In this document: positions 7,574 to 15,614 of the stretch, piece after piece
How the letters are laid out: each line of letters starts with the position of its first letter
How positions within the stretch are numbered: the stretch's first letter is position 1
From: Pseudorhodoplanes sinuspersici
GTDB taxonomy: Bacteria > Pseudomonadota > Alphaproteobacteria > Rhizobiales > Xanthobacteraceae
DNA length: 64,000 nucleotides
Direction: 5' to 3'
Assembly: GCF_002119765.1 (NCBI RefSeq)
Contig: NZ_CP021112.1
Location: 4,458,501 to 4,522,500, forward strand
Program-made: the position numbers and the translations under genes
The notes under the pieces: model-generated
Seen by the model: the letters and a program-made list of their open reading frames with translations, nothing else
What the model was told of the DNA's origin: nothing
The model's database searches: none

Positions 7574-8731
7574 GTGGATGCCAGAGTCACAAACACGCGC
7601 CGTCCGTCCGGTGTGACGCGGCCTGAGCGCTGCGATCGGATTGCCTTGGTGCTTCAGGGCGGCGGCGCACTCGGAGCCTATCAGGCCGGTGTCTATCAGG
7701 CTTTGCACGAAGTCGGGCTCGAGCCGGAATGGGTATCCGGGGTGTCGATCGGCGCAATCAACTCGGCTATCATTGCCGGCAATCCGCCGCGCCGCCGGCT
7801 TGAACGCCTGCGTCAGTTCTGGGAGCGGATCACCGAGCGAAAGATCTGGAATTACACGCCGGATGGCGACGTGTTCCGACGCATGCGCAATACCCAAAGC
7901 TCATGGATGACCATGATGCAGGGGCAGCCCGGCTTCTTCACGCCGCGTAAATCCGGCCCGTGGCTCAGTGTTGCGGGGGCGGAGGATGCGACGAGCTACT
8001 ACGACAACGCGCCTTTGCGCGAGACCTTGCTCGAACTGGTCGACTTCAACCTCATCAATGAGCAGCAGGTTCGCTTTTCGGTCGGCGCGGTGAATGTGCT
8101 GAACGGCAATTTCCTCTATTTCGACAATGCCAAGGAGGACATCGAACCAGAGCATATCATGGCCAGCGGGGCGCTTCCGCCGGCCTTGCCGATGACCAAG
8201 ATCGGGACCGATTATTTCTGGGACGGCGGCATCGTCTCCAATACGCCGCTGCAGCATCTGCTGGACCAGGACGACGACCTCAACACACTTGTGTTTCAGG
8301 TCGATCTGTTCAGCGCGCGGGGGACACTGCCCCGTGACATCCAGGACGTCATGGCCCGGCAAAAGGACATCATGTATTCCTCGCGCACGCGCTACACGAC
8401 CGACGTGTTCCGCCGGATGTATAATCTGAAGACCAAACTCCATCAGGTGCTGAGCAAGGTGCCGGAAGATCAGCTTTCGGATGACGAGCGCAAGCTCAAG
8501 GAAGAATTGAGGGATCTGCCGGAGATTGCCATCCTGCATCTGATCTATCAGCAGAAGGCCTATGAGAGTCACGCCAAGGATTACGAATTCTCCGGCACAT
8601 CGATGCGTGAGCACTGGCAGAGCGGTTACGAAGATACCAAGCGCACGTTGCGCCGGCACGACTGGCTCGAGATTCCGCCGGAAGGCGAAGGCATCGTCGT
8701 GCATGACGTGCATCGCGAAGAACGTGGATGA
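7574..8731 (+). CDS. Patatin-like phospholipase (DUF3734-type C terminus)
   Basis: Patatin-like enzymes are Ser-Asp dyad acyl hydrolases. The oxyanion loop LQGGGALGAYQAG is at residues 27-39, the nucleophile in GVSIG is Ser58, and the Asp of WDGG is Asp217. The rest matches proteins with a DUF3734 C-terminal region. The start chosen is GTG at 7574, preceded by AGGAGA at 7561-7566; the frame is open further upstream through the promoter region. It is divergently arranged with bdhA, a pairing often seen in this group, which suggests a role in lipid or PHB metabolism, possibly as an intracellular esterase (inference). Confidence 0.87.
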   Translation: MDARVTNTRRPSGVTRPERCDRIALVLQGGGALGAYQAGVYQALHEVGLEPEWVSGVSIGAINSAIIAGNPPRRRLERLRQFWERITERKIWNYTPDGDVFRRMRNTQSSWMTMMQGQPGFFTPRKSGPWLSVAGAEDATSYYDNAPLRETLLELVDFNLINEQQVRFSVGAVNVLNGNFLYFDNAKEDIEPEHIMASGALPPALPMTKIGTDYFWDGGIVSNTPLQHLLDQDDDLNTLVFQVDLFSARGTLPRDIQDVMARQKDIMYSSRTRYTTDVFRRMYNLKTKLHQVLSKVPEDQLSDDERKLKEELRDLPEIAILHLIYQQKAYESHAKDYEFSGTSMREHWQSGYEDTKRTLRRHDWLEIPPEGEGIVVHDVHREERG

Positions 8732-8744
8732 GATAAAAAAGCGC

Positions 8745-8769
8745 ACGGCTCGGTCGTTGACCGAGCCGT
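8745..8769 (-). terminator. Hairpin with minus-strand T tract
   Basis: ACGGCTCGGTC (8745-8755) pairs perfectly with GACCGAGCCGT (8759-8769) around a GTT loop. On the minus strand it is followed by GC, then GCTTTTTT, a classical terminator. On the plus strand it ends the patatin gene with an A tract before the stem. Confidence 0.7.
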
Positions 8770-8812
8770 CATGTTAAGGGTTCATTGAACGATTGCGCGG
8801 ATGATTGGGCGC

Positions 8813-9160
8813 ATGAATCACAAACCCGATTTGCGATTGCGTCTGAAAGCCGACGGCCGGATTGTCGAGATCCTCGCCGATGGCAGCGAACGCGTTGTTT
8901 CCGAAACAACTCATTTTCCGCAATTCGCGGCGCCCGCTGCCCCAGCATCGGCCGGTCGCGATGCCGTTTATGCTCGGGCAATCCGCTCCGCCGCGCGCAT
9001 GACCCAGGCCGAGTTTGCAGCCCGGATCGGCGTACCGGTCGAGACGGTGCGTAACTGGGAGCAGGGCAAGCGCTCGCCCCGTGGTCCGGCCCGCGCATTA
9101 CTCCGCATGATCGAGGGCGCGCCGGACGTCGCCTTTTCGGTTCTGTCGAAAAAACACTAG
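8813..9160 (+). CDS. XRE-family helix-turn-helix regulator
   Basis: The 115-residue protein ends with a Cro/CI-type helix-turn-helix: MTQAEFAARIGVPVETVRNWEQGKRSPRG (as the segments MTQAEFAARIG and VETVRNWEQG). The N-terminal half reads like the fragment seen in NadS/HigA-type proteins. No toxin-like partner is adjacent, so I call it a solitary regulator and not an antitoxin. ATG at 8801 would add MIGR; neither start has a clear ribosome site. It lies between the patatin hairpin and the aldo/keto reductases and could autoregulate, but no operator was identified. Confidence 0.75.
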   Translation: MNHKPDLRLRLKADGRIVEILADGSERVVSETTHFPQFAAPAAPASAGRDAVYARAIRSAARMTQAEFAARIGVPVETVRNWEQGKRSPRGPARALLRMIEGAPDVAFSVLSKKH

Positions 9161-9258
9161 CAGCCCGATTTACCCGCCGCATGGCTTGGCAGGCGTCCGC
9201 CCGCGCGGCATTCTCGTGCCCAATACCGTCCTGGATTTCCCCCAACTGTGAGGATTGA

Positions 9259-10083
9259 ATGATTCCCGTCGTCGAGGCCAAAGGTACAAAAATTCCCTCC
9301 ATTGGGCTTGGCACGATGACCCTGAAGGACGATGTCTGCATCGAGGCTGTCAGCGCGGCCTTGAAAATGGGATATCGACATGTCGATACAGCCACCTTCT
9401 ATGCCAACGAAGCTGAAGTGGGTGAGGGTATCCGCACGTCCGGCATTCCGCGGGACGAGATTTTTCTCACCACCAAGGTCCGGCATGGCGATCTGGCGCC
9501 CGATGATTTCGAAGCTGCGGTCGACGCAAGCTTGAAGCGGCTTGGCGTGCCCTATGTCGATCTTCTGCTGATCCACTGGCCCAATCCGGCCATTCCGCCG
9601 GCAGCCTATATTCCTAATCTATGTAAGGCGAAGCGCACCGGGCAGGCCAAGAATATTGGCGTTGCCAATTTCACGATCGCTTTGCTCGACGAAGCCGAGA
9701 GACTGGCCGACGAGCCACTGATCAACAACCAGATCGAAGTCCATCCGTTTCTGGACCAAAATACCATTCTCGCGGATTGCGAGCGGCGCGGCATTTCAGT
9801 AACCGCCTATTGTCCGCTCGGCCGCGGGCGTATTCCCGGCCATGCCGCGCTCGACCGCATCGCCACGGCCTACAACAAAACCGAAGCCCAGATCGCGTTA
9901 CGTTGGTTGGTCCAGCAGGGTCTCAGTGCTATTCCGCGAACGGCCACTCCGGAAAAGATGAAGCTCAATATCGACATATTCGATTTCAAACTATCGGAAG
10001 CGGAAATGACCGAGATCGGAACGCTCGCCGAGCCGAATGGGCGCCTGATCAACCCACCTCAAGCGCCGAAATGGGATATCTGA
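9259..10083 (+). CDS. Aldo/keto reductase (first of tandem pair)
   Basis: NADPH-dependent carbonyl reductase of the AKR superfamily, 274 residues, cytoplasmic. The catalytic tetrad is visible: Asp in HVDTA, Tyr in TFYANE, Lys in LTTKV and His in LLIHWPN. The C-terminal cofactor segment AIPRTATPEKMKLN is typical of the 2,5-diketo-gluconate reductase-like group. ATG at 9259 has GAGGA upstream. The next gene encodes a second member of the same family 7 bases later, evidently a tandem duplication. Substrate unknown. Confidence 0.9.
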   Translation: MIPVVEAKGTKIPSIGLGTMTLKDDVCIEAVSAALKMGYRHVDTATFYANEAEVGEGIRTSGIPRDEIFLTTKVRHGDLAPDDFEAAVDASLKRLGVPYVDLLLIHWPNPAIPPAAYIPNLCKAKRTGQAKNIGVANFTIALLDEAERLADEPLINNQIEVHPFLDQNTILADCERRGISVTAYCPLGRGRIPGHAALDRIATAYNKTEAQIALRWLVQQGLSAIPRTATPEKMKLNIDIFDFKLSEAEMTEIGTLAEPNGRLINPPQAPKWDI

Positions 10084-10090
10084 AAGGACC

Positions 10091-10909
10091 ATGCTGTTTC
10101 TCGATACCAAGGGCGCGCATATTCCGATCCTCGGCCTCGGTACCTGGGAGCTGAGGGGACGTGAATGCGCGCGGCTGGTCGAGCAGGCGGTTCGGCTCGG
10201 GTATCGGCATTTTGACACGGCGCAGATGTATGGCAATGAGCGCGACGTCGGTGACGGCATCCGCGCCTCAGGCATCAAGCGAAGCGAAGTCTTCGTTGTC
10301 ACCAAGGTAGCGCCCGATCATCTTGCTCCGGGTTTGCTTGAGCGCTCGGTGAAGGAATCCATTGGGTACTTGCGGCTCGGCGAGATCGATCTGCTGCTCT
10401 TGCACTGGCCCAACAAGGGTATCCCGCTAAGTGAAACAATCGATGCATTGGTCCGGGTCAAGCGCGAGGGGCTGGTTAGAAATATCGGTGTATCGAATTA
10501 TACCGTGGCATTGATCGAGGAAGCGGCGAAGCTTTCGGACGAACGGCTGGTCTGCAATCAGATCGAGTGTCATCCCTATCTCGATCAGTCCAAGGTCATC
10601 GCCGCTTGCCGGGCTCATGATATGGCCGTGGTCGCCTATTCGCCGATCGCGCGAGGCCATACCATCGACGACGCCGTGATGTCCCGCATTGGCAAGGTGC
10701 ATGGCAAGACGCCGGCACAAGTCTCGCTTCGTTATCTCATTCAGCAGGGCATCGGTGCCATTCCACGTACCAGCCGGGTCGAACGCCTTGCGGAAAACAT
10801 CGCTATTTTCGATTTCGAACTGACCGATGCCGAGATGGTCGAGATCGCAGCGCTCGCGCATCCGGACGGACGCATCGTCGACTGGTCGTGGTCGCCGCAA
10901 TGGGATTGA
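10091..10909 (+). CDS. Aldo/keto reductase (second of tandem pair)
   Basis: A 272-residue paralogue of the preceding gene with the same tetrad: Asp in HFDTA, Tyr in QMYGNE, Lys in VVTKV and His in LLLHWPN. It shares the C-terminal [14 protein letters not shown] cofactor-binding region and the ending PQWD against PKWD. The two copies differ at many positions, so the duplication is not recent. Its end overlaps the queC start at 10900, so the reductases and queC are on one transcript. Confidence 0.9.
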   Translation: MLFLDTKGAHIPILGLGTWELRGRECARLVEQAVRLGYRHFDTAQMYGNERDVGDGIRASGIKRSEVFVVTKVAPDHLAPGLLERSVKESIGYLRLGEIDLLLLHWPNKGIPLSETIDALVRVKREGLVRNIGVSNYTVALIEEAAKLSDERLVCNQIECHPYLDQSKVIAACRAHDMAVVAYSPIARGHTIDDAVMSRIGKVHGKTPAQVSLRYLIQQGIGAIPRTSRVERLAENIAIFDFELTDAEMVEIAALAHPDGRIVDWSWSPQWD

Positions 10910-11625
10910 GTGTGGCGGCATCGGAACGGGCGATCGTTCTGTTTTCGGGCGGGCAGGATTCGACCGTTTGTCTGGCCTGGGCGCTTGAGCGGTTTGCGGA
11001 AGTCGAAACCATCGGCTTCGACTATGGCCAACGCCATGCGGTTGAGCTGGCGGTCCGTCCGGTCATCCGCGAGAAAATGCGCAGCCTCAAGCCGGAATGG
11101 GGGGGGCGGCTCCGCGACGATCACGTGATCGACCTGTCAGTCCTCGGCGAAATCTCCGAAACGGCGCTGACCCGCGATGTCGCCATCGATATGGCCGATA
11201 GCGGTTTGCCGACCACCTTTGTTCCCGGCCGCAACCTCATGTTCCTCACCTTCGCCGGGGCTTTGGCGTATCGGCGCGGGGCCAAAAACCTCGTCGCCGG
11301 GATGTGCGAGACCGATTATTCAGGCTACCCGGATTGCCGGGATGACACCGTCAAGGCGATGCAGGTGGCTTTGACCCTTGGCATGGACCGCCGTTTTGTG
11401 GTGCATACGCCTCTCATGTGGATCGACAAGGCCGCCACATTCGCTCTCGCCTATGAGATCGGCGGGCAGGCGCTGTTGGAATTGGTCGTCGAGGATACGC
11501 ATAGCTGCTATCTCGGCGACCGCTCGCAGCGCCATGATTGGGGCTATGGCTGCGGCGAATGTCCGGCCTGCCAGTTGCGGGCGGCCGGGTTTGCGAAATG
11601 GAACGACGAATGCAGAAAGAGCTAA
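10900..11625 (+). CDS. queC: 7-cyano-7-deazaguanine synthase
   Basis: QueC converts 7-carboxy-7-deazaguanine, ammonia and ATP to preQ0 in queuosine biosynthesis. The 241-residue protein has the PP-loop LFSGGQDST near the N terminus, the family motif FVPGRN, and the C-terminal zinc cluster with cysteines in [19 protein letters not shown] at 10900 overlaps the end of the upstream reductase; GTG at 10912 is possible. The downstream VUT transporter gene overlaps its end, which fits a queuosine unit. Partner genes queD, queE and queF are not in the window. Confidence 0.95.
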   Translation: MGLSVAASERAIVLFSGGQDSTVCLAWALERFAEVETIGFDYGQRHAVELAVRPVIREKMRSLKPEWGGRLRDDHVIDLSVLGEISETALTRDVAIDMADSGLPTTFVPGRNLMFLTFAGALAYRRGAKNLVAGMCETDYSGYPDCRDDTVKAMQVALTLGMDRRFVVHTPLMWIDKAATFALAYEIGGQALLELVVEDTHSCYLGDRSQRHDWGYGCGECPACQLRAAGFAKWNDECRKS

Positions 11626-12188
11626 CAAATAACGAGACGCGACGCTGGGTGGAAGGTGCGCTGTTTTTTGCCTTGTTTTGTTTGACCATCCCGGCGGCCA
11701 ATTGGCTGATTCAGCATGTCGGCACCGTCTGCACCCGCAATGGCCCCTGTCTCATTCCGGTCGCTCCCGGCCTGATGGCGCCGTCGGGTGTGTTGATGGT
11801 CGGCGCAGCCTTGGTGCTGCGCGACCTGGTGCAGCGGCGGCTTGGTTTCCTCGCGGCTGTCGCTGCGATCCTGATCGGCGCTGCCATTTCGGGGCTTGTG
11901 GCGCCGCTCGCGCTCGTGACCGCATCGGCGGCGGCCTATCTGCTGTCGGAATTTTCCGATCTCGCTGTCTATACACCGCTGCAGGAGCGTCGCTTCGTGA
12001 CTGCCGTGATCGCATCGAGTGTGGTTGGGCTGATCGTCGATTCCATCGTGTTTCTGTGGCTTGCCTTCGGTTCGCTGGAATTCCTGGCGGGGCAAGTCGT
12101 CGGCAAAGGCTGGATGGTGCTGTTGTCGGTCCCGCTGATCATGTATTTGCGACGCCGCGATCGGGAAATCGGACTTGGCCCGGCGTAA
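11598..12188 (+). CDS. VUT family (queuosine precursor-type) transporter
   Basis: About six hydrophobic segments in 196 residues and the family-typical N-terminal layout match the VUT/YhhQ family, whose studied members import queuosine precursors such as preQ0 or preQ1. The segment [22 protein letters not shown] lies between the first two helices; [17 protein letters not shown] and [17 protein letters not shown] are characteristic. Overlap with the end of queC supports a role in queuosine precursor uptake. Starts at 11598 (MERRMQ) and 11610 (MQKEL) are both possible; the first is taken because it is the outermost with an overlap. Confidence 0.85.
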   Translation: MERRMQKELTNNETRRWVEGALFFALFCLTIPAANWLIQHVGTVCTRNGPCLIPVAPGLMAPSGVLMVGAALVLRDLVQRRLGFLAAVAAILIGAAISGLVAPLALVTASAAAYLLSEFSDLAVYTPLQERRFVTAVIASSVVGLIVDSIVFLWLAFGSLEFLAGQVVGKGWMVLLSVPLIMYLRRRDREIGLGPA

Positions 12189-12203
12189 CGCGACAGGAAA
12201 AAG

Positions 12204-12896
12204 ATGAGCGCCCTCGAAGACCTTCGGCATATCACCACCGGCACGATCACCACCTTGTTGCTCAAGCGAGGCATCCGGCATAGCTGGATGACCGGACCGA
12301 TGCCGCTGACGCCCGGCGGCAAACGCGTCGTTGGTCCGGCCTTCACGCTGCGCTTCGTGCCTGTCCGTGAAGATCTTGCGACACCGGAAAGCTGGGGCAA
12401 GCCGATCTCGACCCGTGCCGCCATCGAGGACATGCCGGAAGGCTGTGTCGCCATCGCCGATGCGATGGGCGTGAAGAATGCCGGCATCTTCGGTGATATC
12501 CTGTGTATGCGCATGGTGAAGCGTGGCGTGCAGGCGCTGGTGACCGATGGCGTCATGCGCGACAAGACCGGCATCCTCAAAACCGCTCTGCCGCTCTGGT
12601 GTTCGGGCATCGCAGCGCCGGCCTCGGTCAACGGACTGACCTTCGTCGGCTGGAACGAACCGATCGCTTGCGGCGGCTGCGCGATTTTTCCCGGCGATAT
12701 CATCGTTGCGGATGACGATGGTGCGGTGGTCATTCCTCAGGCGCTGGTCGAAGCCATTGCCAAGGAAGGCCTTGAACACGAAGAATACGAGGAATGGGTC
12801 GTTAAGGAAGTGGAGAAGGGTGTGAAACTGCCCGGCCTCTATCCGATGAATGACGAAACGCGGAAGCGCTACGAAGCAGAACGGAAGAGAAAATAG
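12204..12896 (+). CDS. RraA-like / HMG-aldolase family protein
   Basis: This 230-residue protein belongs to the RraA/4-hydroxy-4-methyl-2-oxoglutarate aldolase family. The metal-binding and phosphate motif is visible in GIFGDILCMRMVKRG and VTDGVMRD. Databases label such proteins ribonuclease activity regulators, but longer members with this motif are often divalent-metal aldolases or decarboxylases of 2-oxo acids. The C terminus is a charged helix rich in Lys and Glu. It starts 15 bases after the VUT gene with an AGGAAA ribosome site, so it shares the operon. Exact activity is unknown. Confidence 0.8.
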   Translation: MSALEDLRHITTGTITTLLLKRGIRHSWMTGPMPLTPGGKRVVGPAFTLRFVPVREDLATPESWGKPISTRAAIEDMPEGCVAIADAMGVKNAGIFGDILCMRMVKRGVQALVTDGVMRDKTGILKTALPLWCSGIAAPASVNGLTFVGWNEPIACGGCAIFPGDIIVADDDGAVVIPQALVEAIAKEGLEHEEYEEWVVKEVEKGVKLPGLYPMNDETRKRYEAERKRK

Positions 12897-12935
12897 CGCC
12901 GATCGCGCTTCGATCACGACCAAACGAGGGCTTGC

Positions 12936-13763
12936 ATGTTTGGATTATCCAAGCTTCTCGGCTTTTTTCTCCTCCCATCCAATCTTCTGATCCTGTTGGC
13001 GCTGATCGGCATCCTCTTGATGGGGACCCGCTACAAGCGCCTTGGACAGATTCTGACGATCGGGGCCGTGCTGTTGCTGACGATCATCGGCATCGGGCCC
13101 GTGGGCAACGCACTGATGGTGCCGCTCGAGGATCGGTTTCCGAAATGGGATCCGCGGTCCGGTTCGCCTCAGGGCATCATCGTTCTGGGCGGAGCGGTTT
13201 CGCCGGATGTTTCGGCGGTCCGTGGCGAGATTGCTTTGAATGAGGCCGCTGAGCGCATGACGGCCGTCGCCAAGCTTGCGCGCGAATATCCCGACGCGAA
13301 GATCGTTTTCACCGGTGGCAGCGGGCGGTTATTTGGCGGCGCCAGCGAGGCCGACTTTGTCGCTAGTCTGTTCGAGAGCTTTGGCGTCGCGCGTCATCGG
13401 ATCGTCTTGGAGAACAAGGCGCGCAATACCATCGAGAACGCGGTTTTGACCAAAGCTCTAGTCAATCCGAAGCCACAGGAGCGCTGGCTGCTGGTCACAT
13501 CGGCCCATCACATGCCGCGTTCGGTCGGCATCTTCCGCAAGGCGGGATTCCCGGTCGAGGCGCATCCGGTCGACTTCCGGACGAGAGGTGCTGACGATCT
13601 CACCACGACCTTCGGATCGATCGCCAGCGGCTTGGCGCGGACGGACACCGCCATCCACGAATGGGCCGGATTGCTGGTCTATTGGCTGTCGGGAGACAGC
13701 AGCGAGCTATTTCCAGGCCCGCGAGCCGCTACGACCATCCGAGCGGAGAGCCGCCGCCGCTAG
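12936..13763 (+). CDS. YdcF/ElyC (DUF218) family envelope protein
   Basis: A 275-residue protein with two N-terminal membrane helices (about 5-27 and 35-55) and a DUF218 domain (about 75-245). The domain motifs IIVLGG, IVFTGGSG, and LVTSAHHMPRS are all present. E. coli ElyC of this family influences peptidoglycan assembly and undecaprenyl-phosphate use; the catalytic role is not settled. GAGGG at 12926 precedes ATG at 12936. Convergent neighbours are absent, and a small membrane protein follows in the same direction. Confidence 0.88.
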   Translation: MFGLSKLLGFFLLPSNLLILLALIGILLMGTRYKRLGQILTIGAVLLLTIIGIGPVGNALMVPLEDRFPKWDPRSGSPQGIIVLGGAVSPDVSAVRGEIALNEAAERMTAVAKLAREYPDAKIVFTGGSGRLFGGASEADFVASLFESFGVARHRIVLENKARNTIENAVLTKALVNPKPQERWLLVTSAHHMPRSVGIFRKAGFPVEAHPVDFRTRGADDLTTTFGSIASGLARTDTAIHEWAGLLVYWLSGDSSELFPGPRAATTIRAESRRR

Positions 13764-13857
13764 GCGTCGGTTTTTTCAAGCCGGGAATCGTCATGGTTAC
13801 CAAATTGAAAACATTTCAGCCCACACTCCCGACCCATGGGTTGAGGGGGATCGTGTT

Positions 13858-14037
13858 GTGTCAGCCAATATACGTGTCATTCCGGTCGACGGTGTCACGG
13901 CGCTTCCGGACATTGACGAACTACCCAATGAAATGGACATTCGCCGCGACAAGCGCGAATTGCTGCTTCTGAATATTGCAGCCGGGCTTGCTGTTTCGCT
14001 TGTGTCCTTCGCCTGGATTCTACTCGCGCTCGAATAA
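13858..14037 (+). CDS. Small single-helix membrane protein
   Basis: GTG at 13858 is preceded by GAGGGGGA (13843-13850), a strong ribosome site at ideal spacing. The 59-residue product has an acidic, soluble N-terminal half (DIDELPNEMDIRRDKRE) and one C-terminal helix (about 37-57). The frame is open much further upstream, but that part overlaps the ydcF-like gene and has no start context. I do not recognise the family. It may share the transcript of the upstream YdcF-type gene. Confidence 0.6.
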   Translation: MSANIRVIPVDGVTALPDIDELPNEMDIRRDKRELLLLNIAAGLAVSLVSFAWILLALE

Positions 14038-14038
14038 G

Positions 14039-14722
14039 CTATTCTGCCTTGATCGAAGCGCTGGCGTCGGACACGAATTGCCGCGCCCACATCACGGCGA
14101 AGATCGCGAGGGTCGAGAAGAACAGCAACCATGGAGAAATGAACCAGCCGAGATAGCCAAGCGCGAAAAAAAATGCGCGCTGGCCGCGATTGAAGTGGCG
14201 GCCCGCCGCCTCGCACAGTTTTCCCGTGCGGAGCGCGTGACGTTTGGCCTCCACCGTATCTTTCTCTGTCGACGGCGGCATCGCACCGATCATGATCGCA
14301 ACGTAATTGTAGAGCCGGTACGACCAGGCGAATTTAAAAAATGCATAGACAAAGATCGTCGCGAGTCCGATGGTCTTGATCTCCCACTGCATCCGCGTAG
14401 TCGGAAAGCCGAATGGCAGCGTCGACACGATCGTGATGAGATCTTCCGTCGACCGCAGCACGGTCAGTGTGCCACCGATCGCGATCAGCGAGGTGGAAGC
14501 AAAGAATGCCGTGCCGTTCTGCAGGGAGGCCATGATCTGCCCGTCGACCATGCGCATTTCGCGGTTGAGCATCTGCTGCATCCACGCATCGCGATAGTCG
14601 TGCATACGCGCATTCAGGCCGCCACGGCCGTGTGGGGTCAATTCAAGCAGAGCCGCATAGCCCGCCCAGGTCACGATAAAAAAGGCCAGGGCGAATAGAT
14701 CGAGGGGACTAAACAGCGTCAT
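14039..14722 (-). CDS. DUF599 integral membrane protein
   Basis: The 227-residue protein has about four or five membrane segments and the DUF599 pattern: LNARMHDYRDAWMQQMLNRE (as LNARMHDYRD and WMQQMLNRE), then NGTAFFASTSLIAIGG. Between helices lies a soluble loop with FKFAWSYRLYNY. The family is widespread in alphaproteobacteria and has no known function. It is convergent with the small gene ending at 14037, with 1 base between stop codons, and divergent from the microgene at 14904. Confidence 0.85.
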   Translation of the reverse strand: MTLFSPLDLFALAFFIVTWAGYAALLELTPHGRGGLNARMHDYRDAWMQQMLNREMRMVDGQIMASLQNGTAFFASTSLIAIGGTLTVLRSTEDLITIVSTLPFGFPTTRMQWEIKTIGLATIFVYAFFKFAWSYRLYNYVAIMIGAMPPSTEKDTVEAKRHALRTGKLCEAAGRHFNRGQRAFFFALGYLGWFISPWLLFFSTLAIFAVMWARQFVSDASASIKAE

Positions 14723-14820
14723 GGCAGGCTCTGGAAGGGATGAGCAGGACTTATTTTTGTGGATCGAGGGGAGCGCCGAAAATGCAACCTGTGATTGTGT
14801 TTGGTTTGCCTCAAGTGTAT

Positions 14821-14897
14821 TATACTAAAGTAGTGGTGCGTGGGGCGTCCGGTGCGAATCCCATGTGCAGACCGGCCCTCCACAATCTTTCAGGAGA
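14821..14897 (+). promoter_or_regulatory. Structured leader of the microgene at 14904
   Basis: A TATACT box (14821-14826) is followed by a compact fold: GTGGGG (14840-14845) pairs with CC-CCAC (14877-14883, one bulge) and CCGGT (14849-14853) pairs with ACCGG (14871-14875). The 17-base internal loop contains GCGAATCC. The Shine-Dalgarno AGGAGA (14892-14897) lies just after the fold. The core recalls a cobalamin-riboswitch segment but is far too short to be one. Confidence 0.45.
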
Positions 14898-14903
14898 TGG
14901 CCT

Positions 14904-15014
14904 ATGCCACAACAACAGACCCAGCAACCCCAGGAATCGACCCTGGCCACAATGCTGTGGACCGGCGGTGCGCTTCTCGTCGTTGCGTTGATTGCGATTT
15001 ACGTCGCCATGTGA
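14904..15014 (+). CDS. Microprotein, 36 residues, single membrane helix
   Basis: ATG at 14904 has a consensus AGGAGA ribosome site 6 bases upstream, and the stop at 15012 is followed by a strong terminator, so it is a self-contained gene. The product begins with a Gln-rich, Pro-containing soluble tail of about 13 residues and ends in one helix (about 17-35) that finishes the protein directly, IAIYVAM. It recalls single-helix membrane subunits or CbtB-like proteins but lacks the histidines expected of CbtB. No family assigned. It stands alone between divergent DUF599 and the rhodanese gene. Confidence 0.6.
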   Translation: MPQQQTQQPQESTLATMLWTGGALLVVALIAIYVAM

Positions 15015-15021
15015 TTCAGCG

Positions 15022-15052
15022 GCGGAGCGGCGCGACCTCTCTGGCCGCGCCG
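15022..15052 (+). terminator. Terminator-like hairpin after the microgene
   Basis: AGCGGCGCG and CGCGCCGCT form a 9-bp GC-rich stem around ACCTCTCTGGC. There is no T tract, so it could act as a stabilising 3' end rather than an intrinsic terminator. Confidence 0.5.
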
Positions 15053-15116
15053 CTGACTGAGGCTTGACCTACGCATCGATGCCCGTGGATGCTGCATCGG
15101 TGCAGGAGCTTTGAAG

Positions 15117-15524
15117 ATGCCTCAGACCATCACGACAAGCGTGCGCTCGCTGGTCGACGCTGCCGAGAAGGAAATCGAAAATCTCTCGGTGAAAGAGGCG
15201 ATCGGCCTACATGGCCGTGACGATGTGATCCTTGTTGATATCCGGGACATTCGTGAATTGCAGCGCGACGGCCGCATCCCTGGCGCGTTCCATTGTCCGC
15301 GCGGTATGCTGGAATTCTGGATCGACCCGGAAAGCCCGTATCACAAGGACATCTTCGCGCAGGACAAGACTTACGTTTTCTTCTGCGCCGGCGGCATGCG
15401 ATCGGCATTAGCGGCCCAGACGGCGAAGCACATGGGTTTGAATCCGGTTGCGCATATTCGAGGCGGCTTCGGTGCCTGGAAGAAAACCGGCGGGCCGATC
15501 GAAGTGCCTGCACCCAAGACCTAG
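15117..15524 (+). CDS. Rhodanese-like sulfurtransferase domain protein
   Basis: A single rhodanese domain of 135 residues. The active-site loop is FFCAGGMRSA with the persulfide-forming Cys90. The N-terminal motif VILVDIRDIRELQRDGRIPGAFHCPRGM (in parts LVDIRD and GRIPGAFHCPRG) is typical. Such proteins carry sulfane sulfur for cytoplasmic sulfur transfer or detoxification. AGGAGC at 15105-15110 precedes ATG at 15117. It stands 100 bases after the microgene and upstream of a GST gene; no specific partner can be named. Confidence 0.9.
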   Translation: MPQTITTSVRSLVDAAEKEIENLSVKEAIGLHGRDDVILVDIRDIRELQRDGRIPGAFHCPRGMLEFWIDPESPYHKDIFAQDKTYVFFCAGGMRSALAAQTAKHMGLNPVAHIRGGFGAWKKTGGPIEVPAPKT

Positions 15525-15614
15525 TATTCATTCGCGCGCCTGATTGCCGCGATCAGTTCTTTTCGCTTGCGAAGCAAGGCACCCCGCATCAGAAATGCGG
15601 CGGGGAAATTTCAC

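Noticed and set aside
8801-9160. Toxin-antitoxin system
   Set aside because: The XRE protein resembles HigA/NadS-type antitoxins, but no RelE/HigB-like toxin is adjacent on either side.
13661-13972. Alternative frame overlapping the small membrane gene
   Set aside because: No start context and Arg/Pro/Thr-rich translation; the frame starting at GTG 13858 has a strong ribosome site and a membrane helix.
14831-14890. Cobalamin riboswitch in front of the microgene
   Set aside because: Only the GGTGCGAATCC core and a partial CAGGAGA...GCC box are similar. The leader from the TATACT box to the ribosome site is about 70 bases, against roughly 200 in real cobalamin riboswitches, and the gene is not a cobalt or B12 gene by its residues.
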